Source of the DNA: Rathayibacter sp. VKM Ac-2760
GTDB lineage: Bacteria > Actinomycetota > Actinomycetes > Actinomycetales > Microbacteriaceae
Direction of reading: 5' to 3'
Assembly: GCF_009834185.1 (NCBI RefSeq)
Contig: NZ_CP047173.1
Coordinates: forward strand, 1,364,001 to 1,428,000
DNA length: 64,000 nucleotides
The notes beneath the pieces are model-generated. The model searched no databases. It was not told the DNA's origin and was given only the letters and a program-made list of their open reading frames with translations. Each line of letters starts with the position of its first letter. Within the stretch, counting starts at the first letter, position 1. Shown piece after piece: positions 33,526 to 42,002 of this stretch. The translations under genes and the position numbers were made by a program.

Positions 33526-34868
33526 CGCGCGCCGCCGGGCAGGACGGGGAGGCCGAAGTGCACGACCGTGGTCGTGGTCATCTCGTCGAGCAGCTCCGGG
33601 CCGTAGCCGAAGCCCGAGCCGCTGGTGCCGCGCGGCTGCGCGCTGCCGCCGGGGGCGCCGCCGAAGACGCCGTTGATCTTGACGGTGCCGACGGGGAGGG
33701 TCGCCGCGGCGCGGTGCGCGTGCTCCATGTCGGCGGTGAGCACGGTGGCTGCGAGGCCGTAGGGGCCGGCGGCGGCGCGGGTGAGCGCCTCGTCGAAGGA
33801 GTCGACGACGAGGATCGGGGCGACGGGGCCGAAGGTCTCCTCGGTCATCACCAGCATCTCGTCGGTGCAGTCGGCGAGGACGGTAGCGGGGTAGAAGGTG
33901 CCGTCGCCGGGGGTGCCGCCGGTGAGGGCGCGGGCGCCGTCGGCGACGGCGGCGGAGACGTGCTCGTGCACGGCGTCGCGCATCCGCTCGTCGACCAGGC
34001 GGGGGAGGGGGCCGGCGCTCCAGCGCTCGGCCTCGGCGACCAGGGCGGCGGTGAAGTCCTCGGCGACGTCGCGGTGCAGGTAGATCCGCTCGACGGAGGT
34101 GCAGATCTGGCCCGCGTTGGCGAAGGCGCCGAGGGCGGCCTGCTCGGCGGCCCAGACCGGGTCGACGTCGCGGTCGACGACGAGCGCGTCGTTGCCGCCG
34201 TTCTCGAGGATGGTGTGCGCGCCGGTGACGGCGGCGATGCGGGCGAGGGCGCGGCCGGTGGCGGTCGAGCCGACGTGCGCGAGGACGTCGACGCCCTCGG
34301 TGCGGGCGAGGGCGTCGCCCACGGCGCCGTCGCCCTCGACCAGGGTCAGCACGCCCTCGGGGAGCGCCTCGGCGAGGATCGAGGTGAAGAGCGCGCCGGT
34401 GCCGGGGCTGCGCTCGCTGGGCTTGTGCACGACGACGTCGCCGGAGACGATCGCGGCGCCGAGCATCCCGGCGGCGACGGCGACCGGGTCGTTCCAGGGG
34501 GTGAGCGCGAGGACGACTCCGCGCGGGTGCGGCAGGGCGAGGTCGACGTTCAGGGCGCCGCCGCGCAGGCTCCTGCCGCGGTGCAGCGGGCCGAGCTCGG
34601 CGTACTGCAGCAGGGTGTCGACGCCGGCGCGGACGCCGCCGAGGGCGTCGCCGGCGGGCTTGCCGGTCTCCTCGGTGTTGAGGTCGGCGAGCTCCTGCTC
34701 GCGGGCGGCCACAGCGTGGGCGGCGGCGCGCAGCAGGGCGCCGCGCTCGGCGGGAGCGGTGGCGGCCCAGGTGGGGAAGGCGGCGCGGGCGCGGGAGACG
34801 GCGTCGGCGGCGAGGTCGGCGGGGGCGCCGGTGGTGCCGGCGGCGGGGGTCGCGGTGTCGATGGTCAC
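33522..34868 (-). CDS. Aldehyde dehydrogenase family protein
   Basis: This roughly 448-residue NAD(P)-dependent dehydrogenase shows ALTPWNDPVAVAAG, VVHKPSERSPGTG, the general base in TILENGGNDALVV and the catalytic Cys in NAGQICTSVERIYL, followed by EETFGPVAPILVV. I take the GTG at 34868 with AGAGG upstream; earlier starts add a tail without homology. It heads the unit ald-hldE(-DUF2795), with a 4-bp overlap into hldE, suggesting its aldehyde substrate may come from sugar metabolism. The length is somewhat short for the family (usually 470-500). Confidence 0.88.
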   Translation of the reverse strand: MTIDTATPAAGTTGAPADLAADAVSRARAAFPTWAATAPAERGALLRAAAHAVAAREQELADLNTEETGKPAGDALGGVRAGVDTLLQYAELGPLHRGRSLRGGALNVDLALPHPRGVVLALTPWNDPVAVAAGMLGAAIVSGDVVVHKPSERSPGTGALFTSILAEALPEGVLTLVEGDGAVGDALARTEGVDVLAHVGSTATGRALARIAAVTGAHTILENGGNDALVVDRDVDPVWAAEQAALGAFANAGQICTSVERIYLHRDVAEDFTAALVAEAERWSAGPLPRLVDERMRDAVHEHVSAAVADGARALTGGTPGDGTFYPATVLADCTDEMLVMTEETFGPVAPILVVDSFDEALTRAAAGPYGLAATVLTADMEHAHRAAATLPVGTVKINGVFGGAPGGSAQPRGTSGSGFGYGPELLDEMTTTTVVHFGLPVLPGGAR

Positions 34869-34960
34869 GGTCACCTCTCGGTCGGAGGCGTCCGCAGGGG
34901 TCGCGGACGCTGATGCCCTCGTCCGATACCCGCGCGGCGGCGGCTCAAACGGATGGCTCG

Positions 34961-35032
34961 TCACAACATCAGCTGAGAAGGCGACTCATCGCCGATGAGC
35001 GATGAGCCCCCGATTCAGCTGATGTTCTGCGG
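34961..35032. repeat. Palindromic element, family C, copy 1
   Basis: ACAACATCAGCTGA and TCAGCTGATGTTCTGCGG form inverted arms about 40 bp apart, and the centre contains its own hairpin CTCATC/GATGAG. The element lies upstream of the aldehyde dehydrogenase and at the 3' end of the GNAT-AIR-synthase gene. Related copies are at 44571 and 61831. Confidence 0.75.
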
Positions 35033-35044
35033 CCGCCGAGTGCG

Positions 35045-36430
35045 TCAGGCCGCGCCGAGGCGGGTGACGGCGGAGGTGATCGCCGGGGTGCTCGCGCCGT
35101 CGGGCCAGCGGAGGGTGACGCCCTCGCCGGGGACGACGCGGCCGATGGCGGCGGTGGCGCTGTGCGGGGTGCCCATCCGGGAGGCGCCGGGGCGGTCGGC
35201 GGTGAGCATCGCGAAGCCGGGGAAGCAGGAGAGCCAGTCGGCGAGGCCGGCGGCGGAGGGGCGGGGGATCGCGGCGACCTCGAGCTCGGCACCCGCCCCG
35301 GACGCCTCCGCGAGCATGCCGACGGTGCCGACGAGCCCGGCCATGCTGACGTCCTTCGCGCCGTCGGGAGCGCAGGCGCCGACGCTCGCAGCGAGGGCGC
35401 GGAGCACCTCCGGCGGGCGGCCGGAGGTCGAGTCCCACTGCAGTCCCGCGTAGCCCGGGCGCCACGCGCCGGAGAGGTCGGCGGTCAGGCTCAGCTGGTG
35501 TCCGATCGGGGCGCTGCCCGGGACCGGGCGCGCGGTGCGGCCGAGGCCGGTGACCGAGAGCGCGGCGGGCACTCCGAGCTGGGTGTGGCCGCCGAGCAGT
35601 GGCACGCCCCAGGCCTCGCTGCCGGCGCGCAGGCCGCGGAGGATGCGGGCGGCGAAGGAGGCGTCCCGCGCGCCGACCGCGTCGAGCAGGCCGACCGGAT
35701 CGGCGCCCATCGCGGTGAGGTCGTTGACGTTGACGAGCACCGAGCACCAGCCCGCCCACTCCGGGTCGCGCTCGACCATCGAGGGGACGATCGCGTCGCA
35801 GACGGCGACGAGGTCGGAGCCGGGGACGGGCGCGCCGTCGTCGCCGCGGAAGCCCGGGCCGCCGAGCTGGCCGGCGAACGCGTCGAGCAGCGGACCGAGG
35901 GCGGCCTTGGCCCCGCGAGCGAGGCGGTCGAAGCGGTCGATCGGCCAGCGCATCCGCACGTGCGGGACGCCGGCCACCTCCGCCGTGCCGAGGCGGTCCC
36001 AGCCGAGCCGGCGGAAGAGCACCTCGTTCTGGGTCTGCACCGTCGCCTCGAAGCGGAGCACGCCGCGCGCCTCGGCCTCGGCGCAGGCGGCCCGGACCAG
36101 CGCGGCACCGAGGCCGGCGCCGCCGCGGGCGCTGCGGCGGACGACCAGGCGACTGCCGGTCCACCAGCCCAGATCGTGCTCCAGCGCGGGCGCGATCCGC
36201 ACGCCACCGAGCACGCCGTCGGCCGAGCGCGCGACCAGGACGACCGTGCGCGGATCCTCGTCGAGAGTGTCGCGGTCGTCGGCGTCGAAGAGGCCCTGCT
36301 CGGCGACGAAGACCTCGCGGCGCAGCGCCCGGTAGGCGGCCACCTCGGCCGGGTCCGCGACCACGACCACGAAGGCCTCGCGGGCAGCCGGCGCGACCGC
36401 GCGGACCCCCTCGAGGATCGAGAGCTGCAT
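35045..36430 (-). CDS. GNAT acetyltransferase fused to AIR synthase (PurM)-like domain, MSMEG_0567 type
   Basis: This 461-residue protein joins a GNAT domain (residues about 1-165: VAAYRALRREVFVAEQGLF, then VRRSARGGAGLGAALVRAAC) to a PurM/AIR-synthase-like domain (about 170-461: VPGSDLVAVCDAIVPSMV, LVNVNDLTAMGADPVGLLD, LLGGHTQLGVPAALSVTGLG). In Synechocystis the two parts are separate genes; in mycobacteria they are fused as here. It belongs to the Nit1C-type nitrilase cluster, linked in other bacteria to nitrogen limitation and cyanide assimilation. Substrates are not known. It overlaps the radical SAM gene by one base (TGATG). Confidence 0.85.
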   Translation of the reverse strand: MQLSILEGVRAVAPAAREAFVVVVADPAEVAAYRALRREVFVAEQGLFDADDRDTLDEDPRTVVLVARSADGVLGGVRIAPALEHDLGWWTGSRLVVRRSARGGAGLGAALVRAACAEAEARGVLRFEATVQTQNEVLFRRLGWDRLGTAEVAGVPHVRMRWPIDRFDRLARGAKAALGPLLDAFAGQLGGPGFRGDDGAPVPGSDLVAVCDAIVPSMVERDPEWAGWCSVLVNVNDLTAMGADPVGLLDAVGARDASFAARILRGLRAGSEAWGVPLLGGHTQLGVPAALSVTGLGRTARPVPGSAPIGHQLSLTADLSGAWRPGYAGLQWDSTSGRPPEVLRALAASVGACAPDGAKDVSMAGLVGTVGMLAEASGAGAELEVAAIPRPSAAGLADWLSCFPGFAMLTADRPGASRMGTPHSATAAIGRVVPGEGVTLRWPDGASTPAITSAVTRLGAA

Positions 36431-37575
36431 CAGGCGCCGGCGGTCTTCAGCACGCCGCAGGCGCCGCAGGCCGCGCAGCCCGCCTTCTGGCCGGAGGAGA
36501 GCATCCCCGCCGCGATCAGCAGCGCGGCGACCTGCTCGCTCACCTTCTCCAGCAGCGAGCCGGCCGGCGGCAGGACGTGGTCCACCTCCGTCGCGAGCGT
36601 GCCCCTGAGCGGCCGGAACGGCACCACGAACGGGTAGATCCCGCGCTCGATCAGCTCGCCGGCGCTCGCGACCAGCTCGTCGGGATCCTCGCCGAGGCCG
36701 ACGAGCAGGTAGGTCGAGACCTGGTTGCGGCCGAAGATCCGCACCGCCTCGTCCCAGGCCTCCCAGTACTTCGCGGTCGAGACGCGCGCCTTGCCGGGGG
36801 TCCAGCGGCGGCGGATGTCGTCGTCCATCGACTCGATGTGGATGCCGATCGAGAGGGCGCCGGCGTCCTTCAGCTCCTGCAGCGCGGCGAGGTCCTCCGG
36901 CGGCTCGCACTGCACCTGGATCGGCAGCCCGGGCACGGCCTCGAGCACAGCGCGGACGCAGCGGGCGAGGTGCCGGGCGCCGCGGTCGCGACCCTTCGAG
37001 GTGCCGGTGGTCATCACCATCTGGCGGATGCCGTCCAGCCGGGCGGCTGCCTCGGCGACCTCGGCGAGCTGCGCGGGGGTCTTCACGGCGATGGTGGAGT
37101 CGTTGGCGAGCGAGGCCTCGATCGCGCAGAAGCGGCAGCGCTCGGCCGCGTCGTAGCGCATGCAGGTCTGCACGACGGTGGTGGCGAGGATGTTCCGGCC
37201 GTGCAGGCGGGCGATCTTCTCGTAGGAGACGCCGTCGGCGGTGCTGAGGTCGTAGAAGCGCGGGCGCTTCACCGGCTCCACGTCGAGGCCGATGTCGGCG
37301 CCGTCGAGCAGGAGCCGGCCGTTGGTCACGGCGTAGGGGCTCTTCGGGTTGACGGGGATGGCGGCGCCGAGGCCGCCGAGCATCACGTGGCCGTCGTCGC
37401 TCGGGCCGGCGCCCGCCTCGCGGTGCACGGGGGCGTCGACGCGGATGCCCTGCAGGGCGATGTCGACGCGGGTGCGCAGGGCGGACGGGGCGGCTCCGCA
37501 GCCGGAGTCGGCGGGAGCGGTGTCGGTCGGGGCACTGTCGATGGTGCGGAGGCGGGGCATCTGCAGGTCGGTCAT
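36430..37575 (-). CDS. Radical SAM protein, MSMEG_0568 type
   Basis: This 381-residue protein has a radical SAM core. The likely [4Fe-4S] cysteines are Cys138, Cys147 and Cys150 in TCMRYDAAERCRFCAIE, a CX8CX2C spacing that differs from the usual CX3CX2C. SAM-domain strands follow (QMVMTTGTSKG, QVQCEPPED, IGIHIESMDDD). The extreme C-terminus has CAACGAC (Cys367, 370, 373), a possible second metal site. It is the first gene of the minus-strand arm of the Nit1C-type cluster and probably acts with the GNAT-AIR-synthase partner on an unknown metabolite. Confidence 0.88.
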   Translation of the reverse strand: MTDLQMPRLRTIDSAPTDTAPADSGCGAAPSALRTRVDIALQGIRVDAPVHREAGAGPSDDGHVMLGGLGAAIPVNPKSPYAVTNGRLLLDGADIGLDVEPVKRPRFYDLSTADGVSYEKIARLHGRNILATTVVQTCMRYDAAERCRFCAIEASLANDSTIAVKTPAQLAEVAEAAARLDGIRQMVMTTGTSKGRDRGARHLARCVRAVLEAVPGLPIQVQCEPPEDLAALQELKDAGALSIGIHIESMDDDIRRRWTPGKARVSTAKYWEAWDEAVRIFGRNQVSTYLLVGLGEDPDELVASAGELIERGIYPFVVPFRPLRGTLATEVDHVLPPAGSLLEKVSEQVAALLIAAGMLSSGQKAGCAACGACGVLKTAGA

Positions 37576-37743
37576 GGTGCTCCTCGGATTCTCGAGTCGA
37601 GCGGTGCGCGACGGCGAGTCCGACGTCGTGAGCCTCCATTAGGTCAACGCGGTGTTTCGGAGCGATGACATCGGGAACGCGATCGTGTTACATCCGGCGG
37701 CCGCCCCGGAGCCCGCCCGGCGTCACGCAGGCTTCTTCTGGCC

Positions 37744-37759
37744 GAAACCACTTCGAAAC
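37744..37759 (+). promoter_or_regulatory. Direct GAAAC motif pair, possible nitrogen-regulator (GlnR-like) site
   Basis: GAAAC CACTTC GAAAC has two AC steps spaced as in actinobacterial GlnR boxes (consensus gTnAC-n6-GaAAC; the first half deviates). Its centre is about 52 bp upstream of the start expected from the promoter at 37770, a position suited to activation. Regulator identity is inference. Confidence 0.3.
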
Positions 37760-37769
37760 ACGAGCGGCC

Positions 37770-37797
37770 TTGACTGGACGCAGTCGGGACGAACGCT
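37770..37797 (+). promoter_or_regulatory. Candidate promoter for the nitrilase arm
   Basis: TTGACT at 37770-37775, a 16-bp spacer and AACGCT at 37792-37797 form a plausible promoter facing the plus-strand cluster, giving a leader of about 150 nt. Confidence 0.4.
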
Positions 37798-37953
37798 CCC
37801 GACCCGGCCCCGTCGCTCCGCTCGCCCTCGAACCGCCCCGAGCGACGCCGGCCTCTGCATCACAGCACCGCCCGTTCCACCCGGCACTCCTGTCCCTGCA
37901 CCACTCGCTCGCGCCCCGCCCGGCGCGCTCCTCACCGAACCCCGGAGGTTCCC

Positions 37954-38523
37954 ATGACCGACGACCAGACCACCCCCGCCGACGTCAGCACGGACGACCA
38001 GGCCGCGATCGAAGAGCAGATCAGCGCCAACATCGAGAAGTCGCGCGGCGAGATCGCGCACCCCTCGCTGCCCAAGGGCAGCAACCTCTACGGCTCCACC
38101 AAGGTCTTCCCCGACTACCAGGCCGAGCCCGGGCAGTCCTACTTCACCCTCGTGCACGGCATCGCGCACGAGTCCTCGGTCAGCTTCGTCGCGATCCTGC
38201 AGGCGACCCGCGCGGCCCGCAAGGGCTTCGAGTCGGCCGTCTACTTCTACGGCCCCGGCACGATCAACGCGATGGCGACCCGTGGCTTCCCGACGGTCGG
38301 CGACTCCGGCTTCCCGGGGGAGCAGAACATCAACGACGCCCTGAAGACCTTCATCGACGAGGGCAACCGCGTCTTCGTCTGCCGCTTCGGCATGGCGCTG
38401 CACGGCCTGCGCGAGGAGGACCTGATCGAGGGCACCATCCCCTGCCACCCGCTCGACGTGCAGGACGCCGTCATCCACTACGCCCGCAAGGGCGCCATCA
38501 TCAACTCGACCTACAACCTCTAG
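37954..38523 (+). CDS. MSMEG_0572/Sll0783-family protein
   Basis: This 189-residue protein matches the conserved small protein that opens Nit1C-type clusters and is induced by nitrogen starvation in cyanobacteria. Conserved blocks visible are GSNLYGSTKVFPDYQAEPGQ, FYGPGTINAMATRGFPTVG and FVCRFGMALHGLREEDLIEG. The fold looks DsrE-like, but no active site is established. It is the first gene of the plus-strand arm, 9 bp before the nitrilase gene, so co-expression is very likely. Confidence 0.85.
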   Translation: MTDDQTTPADVSTDDQAAIEEQISANIEKSRGEIAHPSLPKGSNLYGSTKVFPDYQAEPGQSYFTLVHGIAHESSVSFVAILQATRAARKGFESAVYFYGPGTINAMATRGFPTVGDSGFPGEQNINDALKTFIDEGNRVFVCRFGMALHGLREEDLIEGTIPCHPLDVQDAVIHYARKGAIINSTYNL

Positions 38524-38532
38524 GCCGCCGCC

Positions 38533-39411
38533 ATGACCGTCGTCGGATCGGTCGCGGCGAACTTCACCCGCGACCTCGATCAGAACTACGCGCTCATCGC
38601 CGCGCTGGCCGAGGAGGCCCGGGAGAAGCGGGTCGAGTTCCTCGTCCTGCCCGAGGCCGCGATCGGCGGCTACCTCTCCTCGCTCGGCAATCACGGCGAC
38701 ACCGTCAAGACGACGACCCGATCGATGCCACCGGCGATCGCGCTGGACGGGCCGGAGCTGCGCCGGGTGCAGGAGATCGCGGGCGACCTGCTGGTCGCGA
38801 TCGGCTTCTGCGAGCTCGACGAGGACGGCGAGACCCGCTACAACGCGGCCGCCCTGCTCGACGGCGGGCAGATCTACGGCAGCTACCGCAAGGTGCACCA
38901 GCCGCTCGGCGAGCACATGTCCTACTCGCCCGGGCCCGGCTACTCGGTCTTCGAGACGCCGGTCGGCCGGGTCGGGCTGCAGATCTGCTACGACAAGGCC
39001 TTCCCGGAGGCGGCCCGCTCGATGGCGCTGGACGGGGCGGAGATCATCGCCTCGCTCTCGGCCTGGCCGGCCGCGCGGACGGCGACGGCGGAGAACCTGC
39101 AGGAGGACCGCTGGACCTACCGCTTCAACCAGTTCGACATCGCGCGGGCCCTGGACAACCAGGTGTTCTGGCTGGCGTCGAACCAGTCCGGCACCTTCGG
39201 GTCGCTCCGCTACGTGGGCAACGCGAAGGTCGTCGATCCGGGCGGCAACATCCTCGCGACGACGCTGCTCGGCTCCGGCATGGCGGTCGCCGACATCGAC
39301 GTGCGGGGCACCTTCGAGGCGATGCGCGGCGGGATGTTCCACCTGCGCGACCGCCGGCCGGACGCCTACGACATCGACCGCGTCTGGAGCGGAGGGCTGG
39401 TCCATGCCTGA
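38533..39411 (+). CDS. Nitrilase (Nit6803-type carbon-nitrogen hydrolase)
   Basis: This 292-residue enzyme has the full catalytic triad of the nitrilase superfamily: Glu41 in LVLPEAAIGG, Lys120 in SYRKVHQPLG and Cys152 in LQICYDKAFPE. It would hydrolyse a nitrile to an acid and ammonia. Position after the Sll0783-like gene and before the MSMEG_0570-like gene is the conserved Nit1C order; the true substrate in these clusters is unsettled, with cyanide-derived nitriles proposed. It overlaps the next gene by 8 bp. A paralogue without this active site is encoded at 41077. Confidence 0.9.
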   Translation: MTVVGSVAANFTRDLDQNYALIAALAEEAREKRVEFLVLPEAAIGGYLSSLGNHGDTVKTTTRSMPPAIALDGPELRRVQEIAGDLLVAIGFCELDEDGETRYNAAALLDGGQIYGSYRKVHQPLGEHMSYSPGPGYSVFETPVGRVGLQICYDKAFPEAARSMALDGAEIIASLSAWPAARTATAENLQEDRWTYRFNQFDIARALDNQVFWLASNQSGTFGSLRYVGNAKVVDPGGNILATTLLGSGMAVADIDVRGTFEAMRGGMFHLRDRRPDAYDIDRVWSGGLVHA

Positions 39412-39724
39412 GATGACCTTCCACGTCCGCTGGCCGGACGGCGTCGAGGAGCGCTGCTACTCGCCGAGCCTGGTGATGCACGACTACCTCGCCGAGGGCG
39501 AGAGCTATCCGCTCGAGGACTTCGTCGGGCGCTCGACCGAGGCGCTGCGGCTGGCCAGCGAGCGGGTGCGCGCGAAGTTCGGCTTCGCCTGCACCTCCGC
39601 GCTGCAGCAGGAGTCGGAGATCGTCGCGGCCGCCGCGCGCTTCGACGGCGGGCGGGTGCGGGTGCTGGCGATGGATCCGCCGCTGCCGTCCGCTGCTCCG
39701 ACCGTGCAGGGGACGCGCGCATGA
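39404..39724 (+). CDS. MSMEG_0570-family small protein
   Basis: This 106-residue protein (FHVRWPDGVEERCYSPSLVM, HDYLAEGESYPLEDFV, ASERVRAKFGFACTSALQQ) matches the short conserved protein of Nit1C-type clusters. No catalytic motif is known. Two Cys (in ERCYSP and FACTSA) are worth noting as possible metal or sulfur ligands. It overlaps the nitrilase by 8 bp and the next gene by 4 bp (ATGA), so it is translated as part of a tight unit. Confidence 0.82.
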   Translation: MPEMTFHVRWPDGVEERCYSPSLVMHDYLAEGESYPLEDFVGRSTEALRLASERVRAKFGFACTSALQQESEIVAAAARFDGGRVRVLAMDPPLPSAAPTVQGTRA

Positions 39725-40995
39725 CCGCGCTCGAGAACGGCCGGCACCTGCCGGTCGCCGTGATCGGCGCCGGTCAGGCCGGGCTGTCGATCAGCCGCCT
39801 GCTCACGGACGAGGGCGTCGAGCACCTCGTGATCGAGCGCGACACGATCGCGCACGACTGGCTCGACCGCCGCTGGGACAACTTCACCCTCGTCACGCCG
39901 AACTGGCAGTGCCGGCTCCCGGGTTACCCCTACGACGGCGACGACCCGCACGGCTTCATGACCCGCGACGAGGTGCACGCCTGGGTGCGGCGCTACGCGG
40001 AGTCGTTCGACGCTCCGGTCGTGGAGGACACCGAGGTGCTGCGGCTGCGCGAGGGCGCGGACGGGGCCTTCGAGATCGTCACCTCGCGCGGCACGATCAC
40101 GGCCGACCAGGTCGTCGTCGCGACCGGCGGCTACCACCGGCCGGTGCTGCCGGCGGTCGCGCACCGCATCCCGGACTCGGTCGTGCAGCTGCACTCGGCC
40201 GACTACCGCTCGGCCGCGGCGCTGCCCGAGGGCGGGGTGCTCGTGGTCGGCTCCGGCCAGTCCGGCGCGCAGATCGCGGAGGACCTCTTCCTCGAGGGGC
40301 GCGCCGTGCACCTGGCGCTGGGGACCGCTCCGAGAGTCGCCCGGTTCTACCGCGGGCGGGACTGCGTCGCGTGGCTCGCCGACATGGGCGTCTACGACGT
40401 GCCGGTGCACGCGCAGGTGGGCGGGCTCTCGAAGCGGGAGTCGACCAATCACTACGTCACCGGGCGCGGCGGCGGGCGGGATATCGACCTGCGGGCGTTC
40501 GCGCGCGACGGGATGCACCTCTACGGGCGGCTGCAGCAGGTCGACGGTGCGTCGCTCCGGTTCGCGCCGACGGCCGAGGCGTCGCTCGACTACGCGGACT
40601 CGGTCGCCGAGTCGATCAAGAACGACATCGACGCCTACATCGAGCGCTCGGGCGTGCAGGCGCCGACCGAGGCCCGCTACACCCCGGTCTGGCGGCCGGA
40701 GCGCGAGATCGAGGAGCTGGACCTGGCGGCCGCCGGGATCACGAGCATCGTCTGGGCGGTCGGCTTCCGCGCCGACTACTCCTGGATGCAGATCGGCGTC
40801 TTCGACGGCGCCGGGCACCCCACCCACCGCCGCGGCGCGACCGCGGTGCCGGGGCTGCACTTCCTCGGGCTGCCGTGGCTGAACACCTGGGGCTCCGGCC
40901 GCTTCGAGGCGATCGCGCGGGATGCGGAGCACGTGGTGCAGCAGCTGCTCGGCGGCGCGCGGTTGGACCGGTTCGAGGGCGCCGCGGTACGGTGA
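39721..40995 (+). CDS. Flavin-dependent monooxygenase-like oxidoreductase, MSMEG_0569 type
   Basis: This 424-residue flavoprotein has two Rossmann motifs: FAD site VAVIGAGQAGLSISRLL at the N-terminus and NADPH-type site VLVVGSGQSGAQIAEDL around residue 175-190. VVATGGYHRPVLP connects the domains. It resembles flavin-containing monooxygenases that oxidise N or S atoms. In Nit1C-type clusters it is the main redox enzyme and may make or consume the nitrile acted on by the nitrilase. It is coupled to the MSMEG_0570-like gene by ATGA. Confidence 0.88.
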   Translation: MTALENGRHLPVAVIGAGQAGLSISRLLTDEGVEHLVIERDTIAHDWLDRRWDNFTLVTPNWQCRLPGYPYDGDDPHGFMTRDEVHAWVRRYAESFDAPVVEDTEVLRLREGADGAFEIVTSRGTITADQVVVATGGYHRPVLPAVAHRIPDSVVQLHSADYRSAAALPEGGVLVVGSGQSGAQIAEDLFLEGRAVHLALGTAPRVARFYRGRDCVAWLADMGVYDVPVHAQVGGLSKRESTNHYVTGRGGGRDIDLRAFARDGMHLYGRLQQVDGASLRFAPTAEASLDYADSVAESIKNDIDAYIERSGVQAPTEARYTPVWRPEREIEELDLAAAGITSIVWAVGFRADYSWMQIGVFDGAGHPTHRRGATAVPGLHFLGLPWLNTWGSGRFEAIARDAEHVVQQLLGGARLDRFEGAAVR

Positions 40996-41076
40996 CGGCC
41001 GCGCGCTCGCCCCGGGCGCGCCTCCGGCCGCTCGTCCGGCCGCTCGTCCGGCCGGGCGGGGCGAGAGAAGAGGACC

Positions 41077-41931
41077 ATGTCGAGCATCACCCTGGCCGCG
41101 GTCGCGGCGCACTTCGGCCGCGATCTCGAGCGCACCCTCGTCAAGCTGCCCGGCATGATCGCGAGCGCGCAGGAGCGCGGGATCGACCTGCTGGTGCTGC
41201 CCGACGCGACGCTCGGCGGCTACCTGCTCGACATGCACCACCCCGGCCCGGACGACCTGCCGCAGGCCGTGGAGGTCGACGGGCCGGAGGTCGCCGCGGT
41301 CGCGGCGATGGCGGGGGACACGACGGTGTGCTTCGGCATCGCCGAGCGCGCGCTCGAGGGCGGCGAGGTCCGCCGCTACAACTCGGCGGTCTGCGTGCAG
41401 GGCGGCCGGGTGATCGGGACGCACCGGAAGGTGCACCTGCCGCTGGGCGAATCGGAGGCGTACGCGGCGGGCGACGCGTTCCGCTCCTTCGACTCCGCGG
41501 TCGGGCGGATCGGGATGATGATCGACTTCGACAAGACCTTCCCCGAGTCGGCGCGCTCGCTGGCGCTGGACGGGGCGGAGATCCTCTGCTGCCTCAGCGC
41601 CTGGCCGGCCAGCGTCACCGACCGGTCCGACCGGATCCGCAACGACCGGCAGGCGCACCTGTTCGACCTCTACGACTGCGCGCGCGCCGCCGAGAACCAG
41701 GTCTACCTGGTGTCCTCGAACCAGACAGGCGTGCTCGGCGGGCTGCGCTTCCTCGGGCAGGCGAAGGTCGTCGATCCGGCCGGCGAGATCATCGCGAAGA
41801 CGTGGGCGAAGGGCGGGCTCGCGGTCGCGACGGACGACGTGTCCGCGTCCGTGGCGCGAGCCCGGCGGAGCATGGACCACCTGCGGGACCGCGCCGTGCA
41901 CGCGTACCACGGGGCGGCGCCCACCGGCTGA
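41077..41931 (+). CDS. Nitrilase-fold protein lacking the catalytic Cys and Glu (probable pseudoenzyme)
   Basis: This 284-residue protein aligns along its whole length with the nitrilase at 38533, for example LDGAEILCCLSAWPA against LDGAEIIASLSAWPA. The Lys is kept (Lys118 in THRKVHLPLG), but the catalytic Cys is Asp150 (MMIDFDKTFPE against LQICYDKAFPE) and the catalytic Glu is Asp43 (VLPDATLGG against VLPEAAIGG). It should therefore not work as a nitrilase. The reading frame is intact and codon use normal, so it looks selected for, perhaps as a structural or regulatory partner. AGAGAAGAGGA precedes the ATG. Confidence 0.88.
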   Translation: MSSITLAAVAAHFGRDLERTLVKLPGMIASAQERGIDLLVLPDATLGGYLLDMHHPGPDDLPQAVEVDGPEVAAVAAMAGDTTVCFGIAERALEGGEVRRYNSAVCVQGGRVIGTHRKVHLPLGESEAYAAGDAFRSFDSAVGRIGMMIDFDKTFPESARSLALDGAEILCCLSAWPASVTDRSDRIRNDRQAHLFDLYDCARAAENQVYLVSSNQTGVLGGLRFLGQAKVVDPAGEIIAKTWAKGGLAVATDDVSASVARARRSMDHLRDRAVHAYHGAAPTG

Positions 41932-42002
41932 CCCGGCCGGCCTGCCCGCCCGGCTGCCCGGCCCCGCTGCCCACCCGCCCGCTCGATCGAGAAGGAGACC
42001 CC

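Larger units (their letters stand above)
37576..37953. other. Divergent promoter region of the Nit1C-type cluster
   Basis: This 378-bp gap separates the two arms of the cluster. It is the least GC-rich long intergenic stretch here and holds no plausible gene. It contains a GAAAC-N6-GAAAC motif at 37744 and a TTGACT promoter at 37770 facing the plus-strand arm, and GTTACATCC at 37687. GGAGG lies before the ATG at 37954. Confidence 0.5.
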
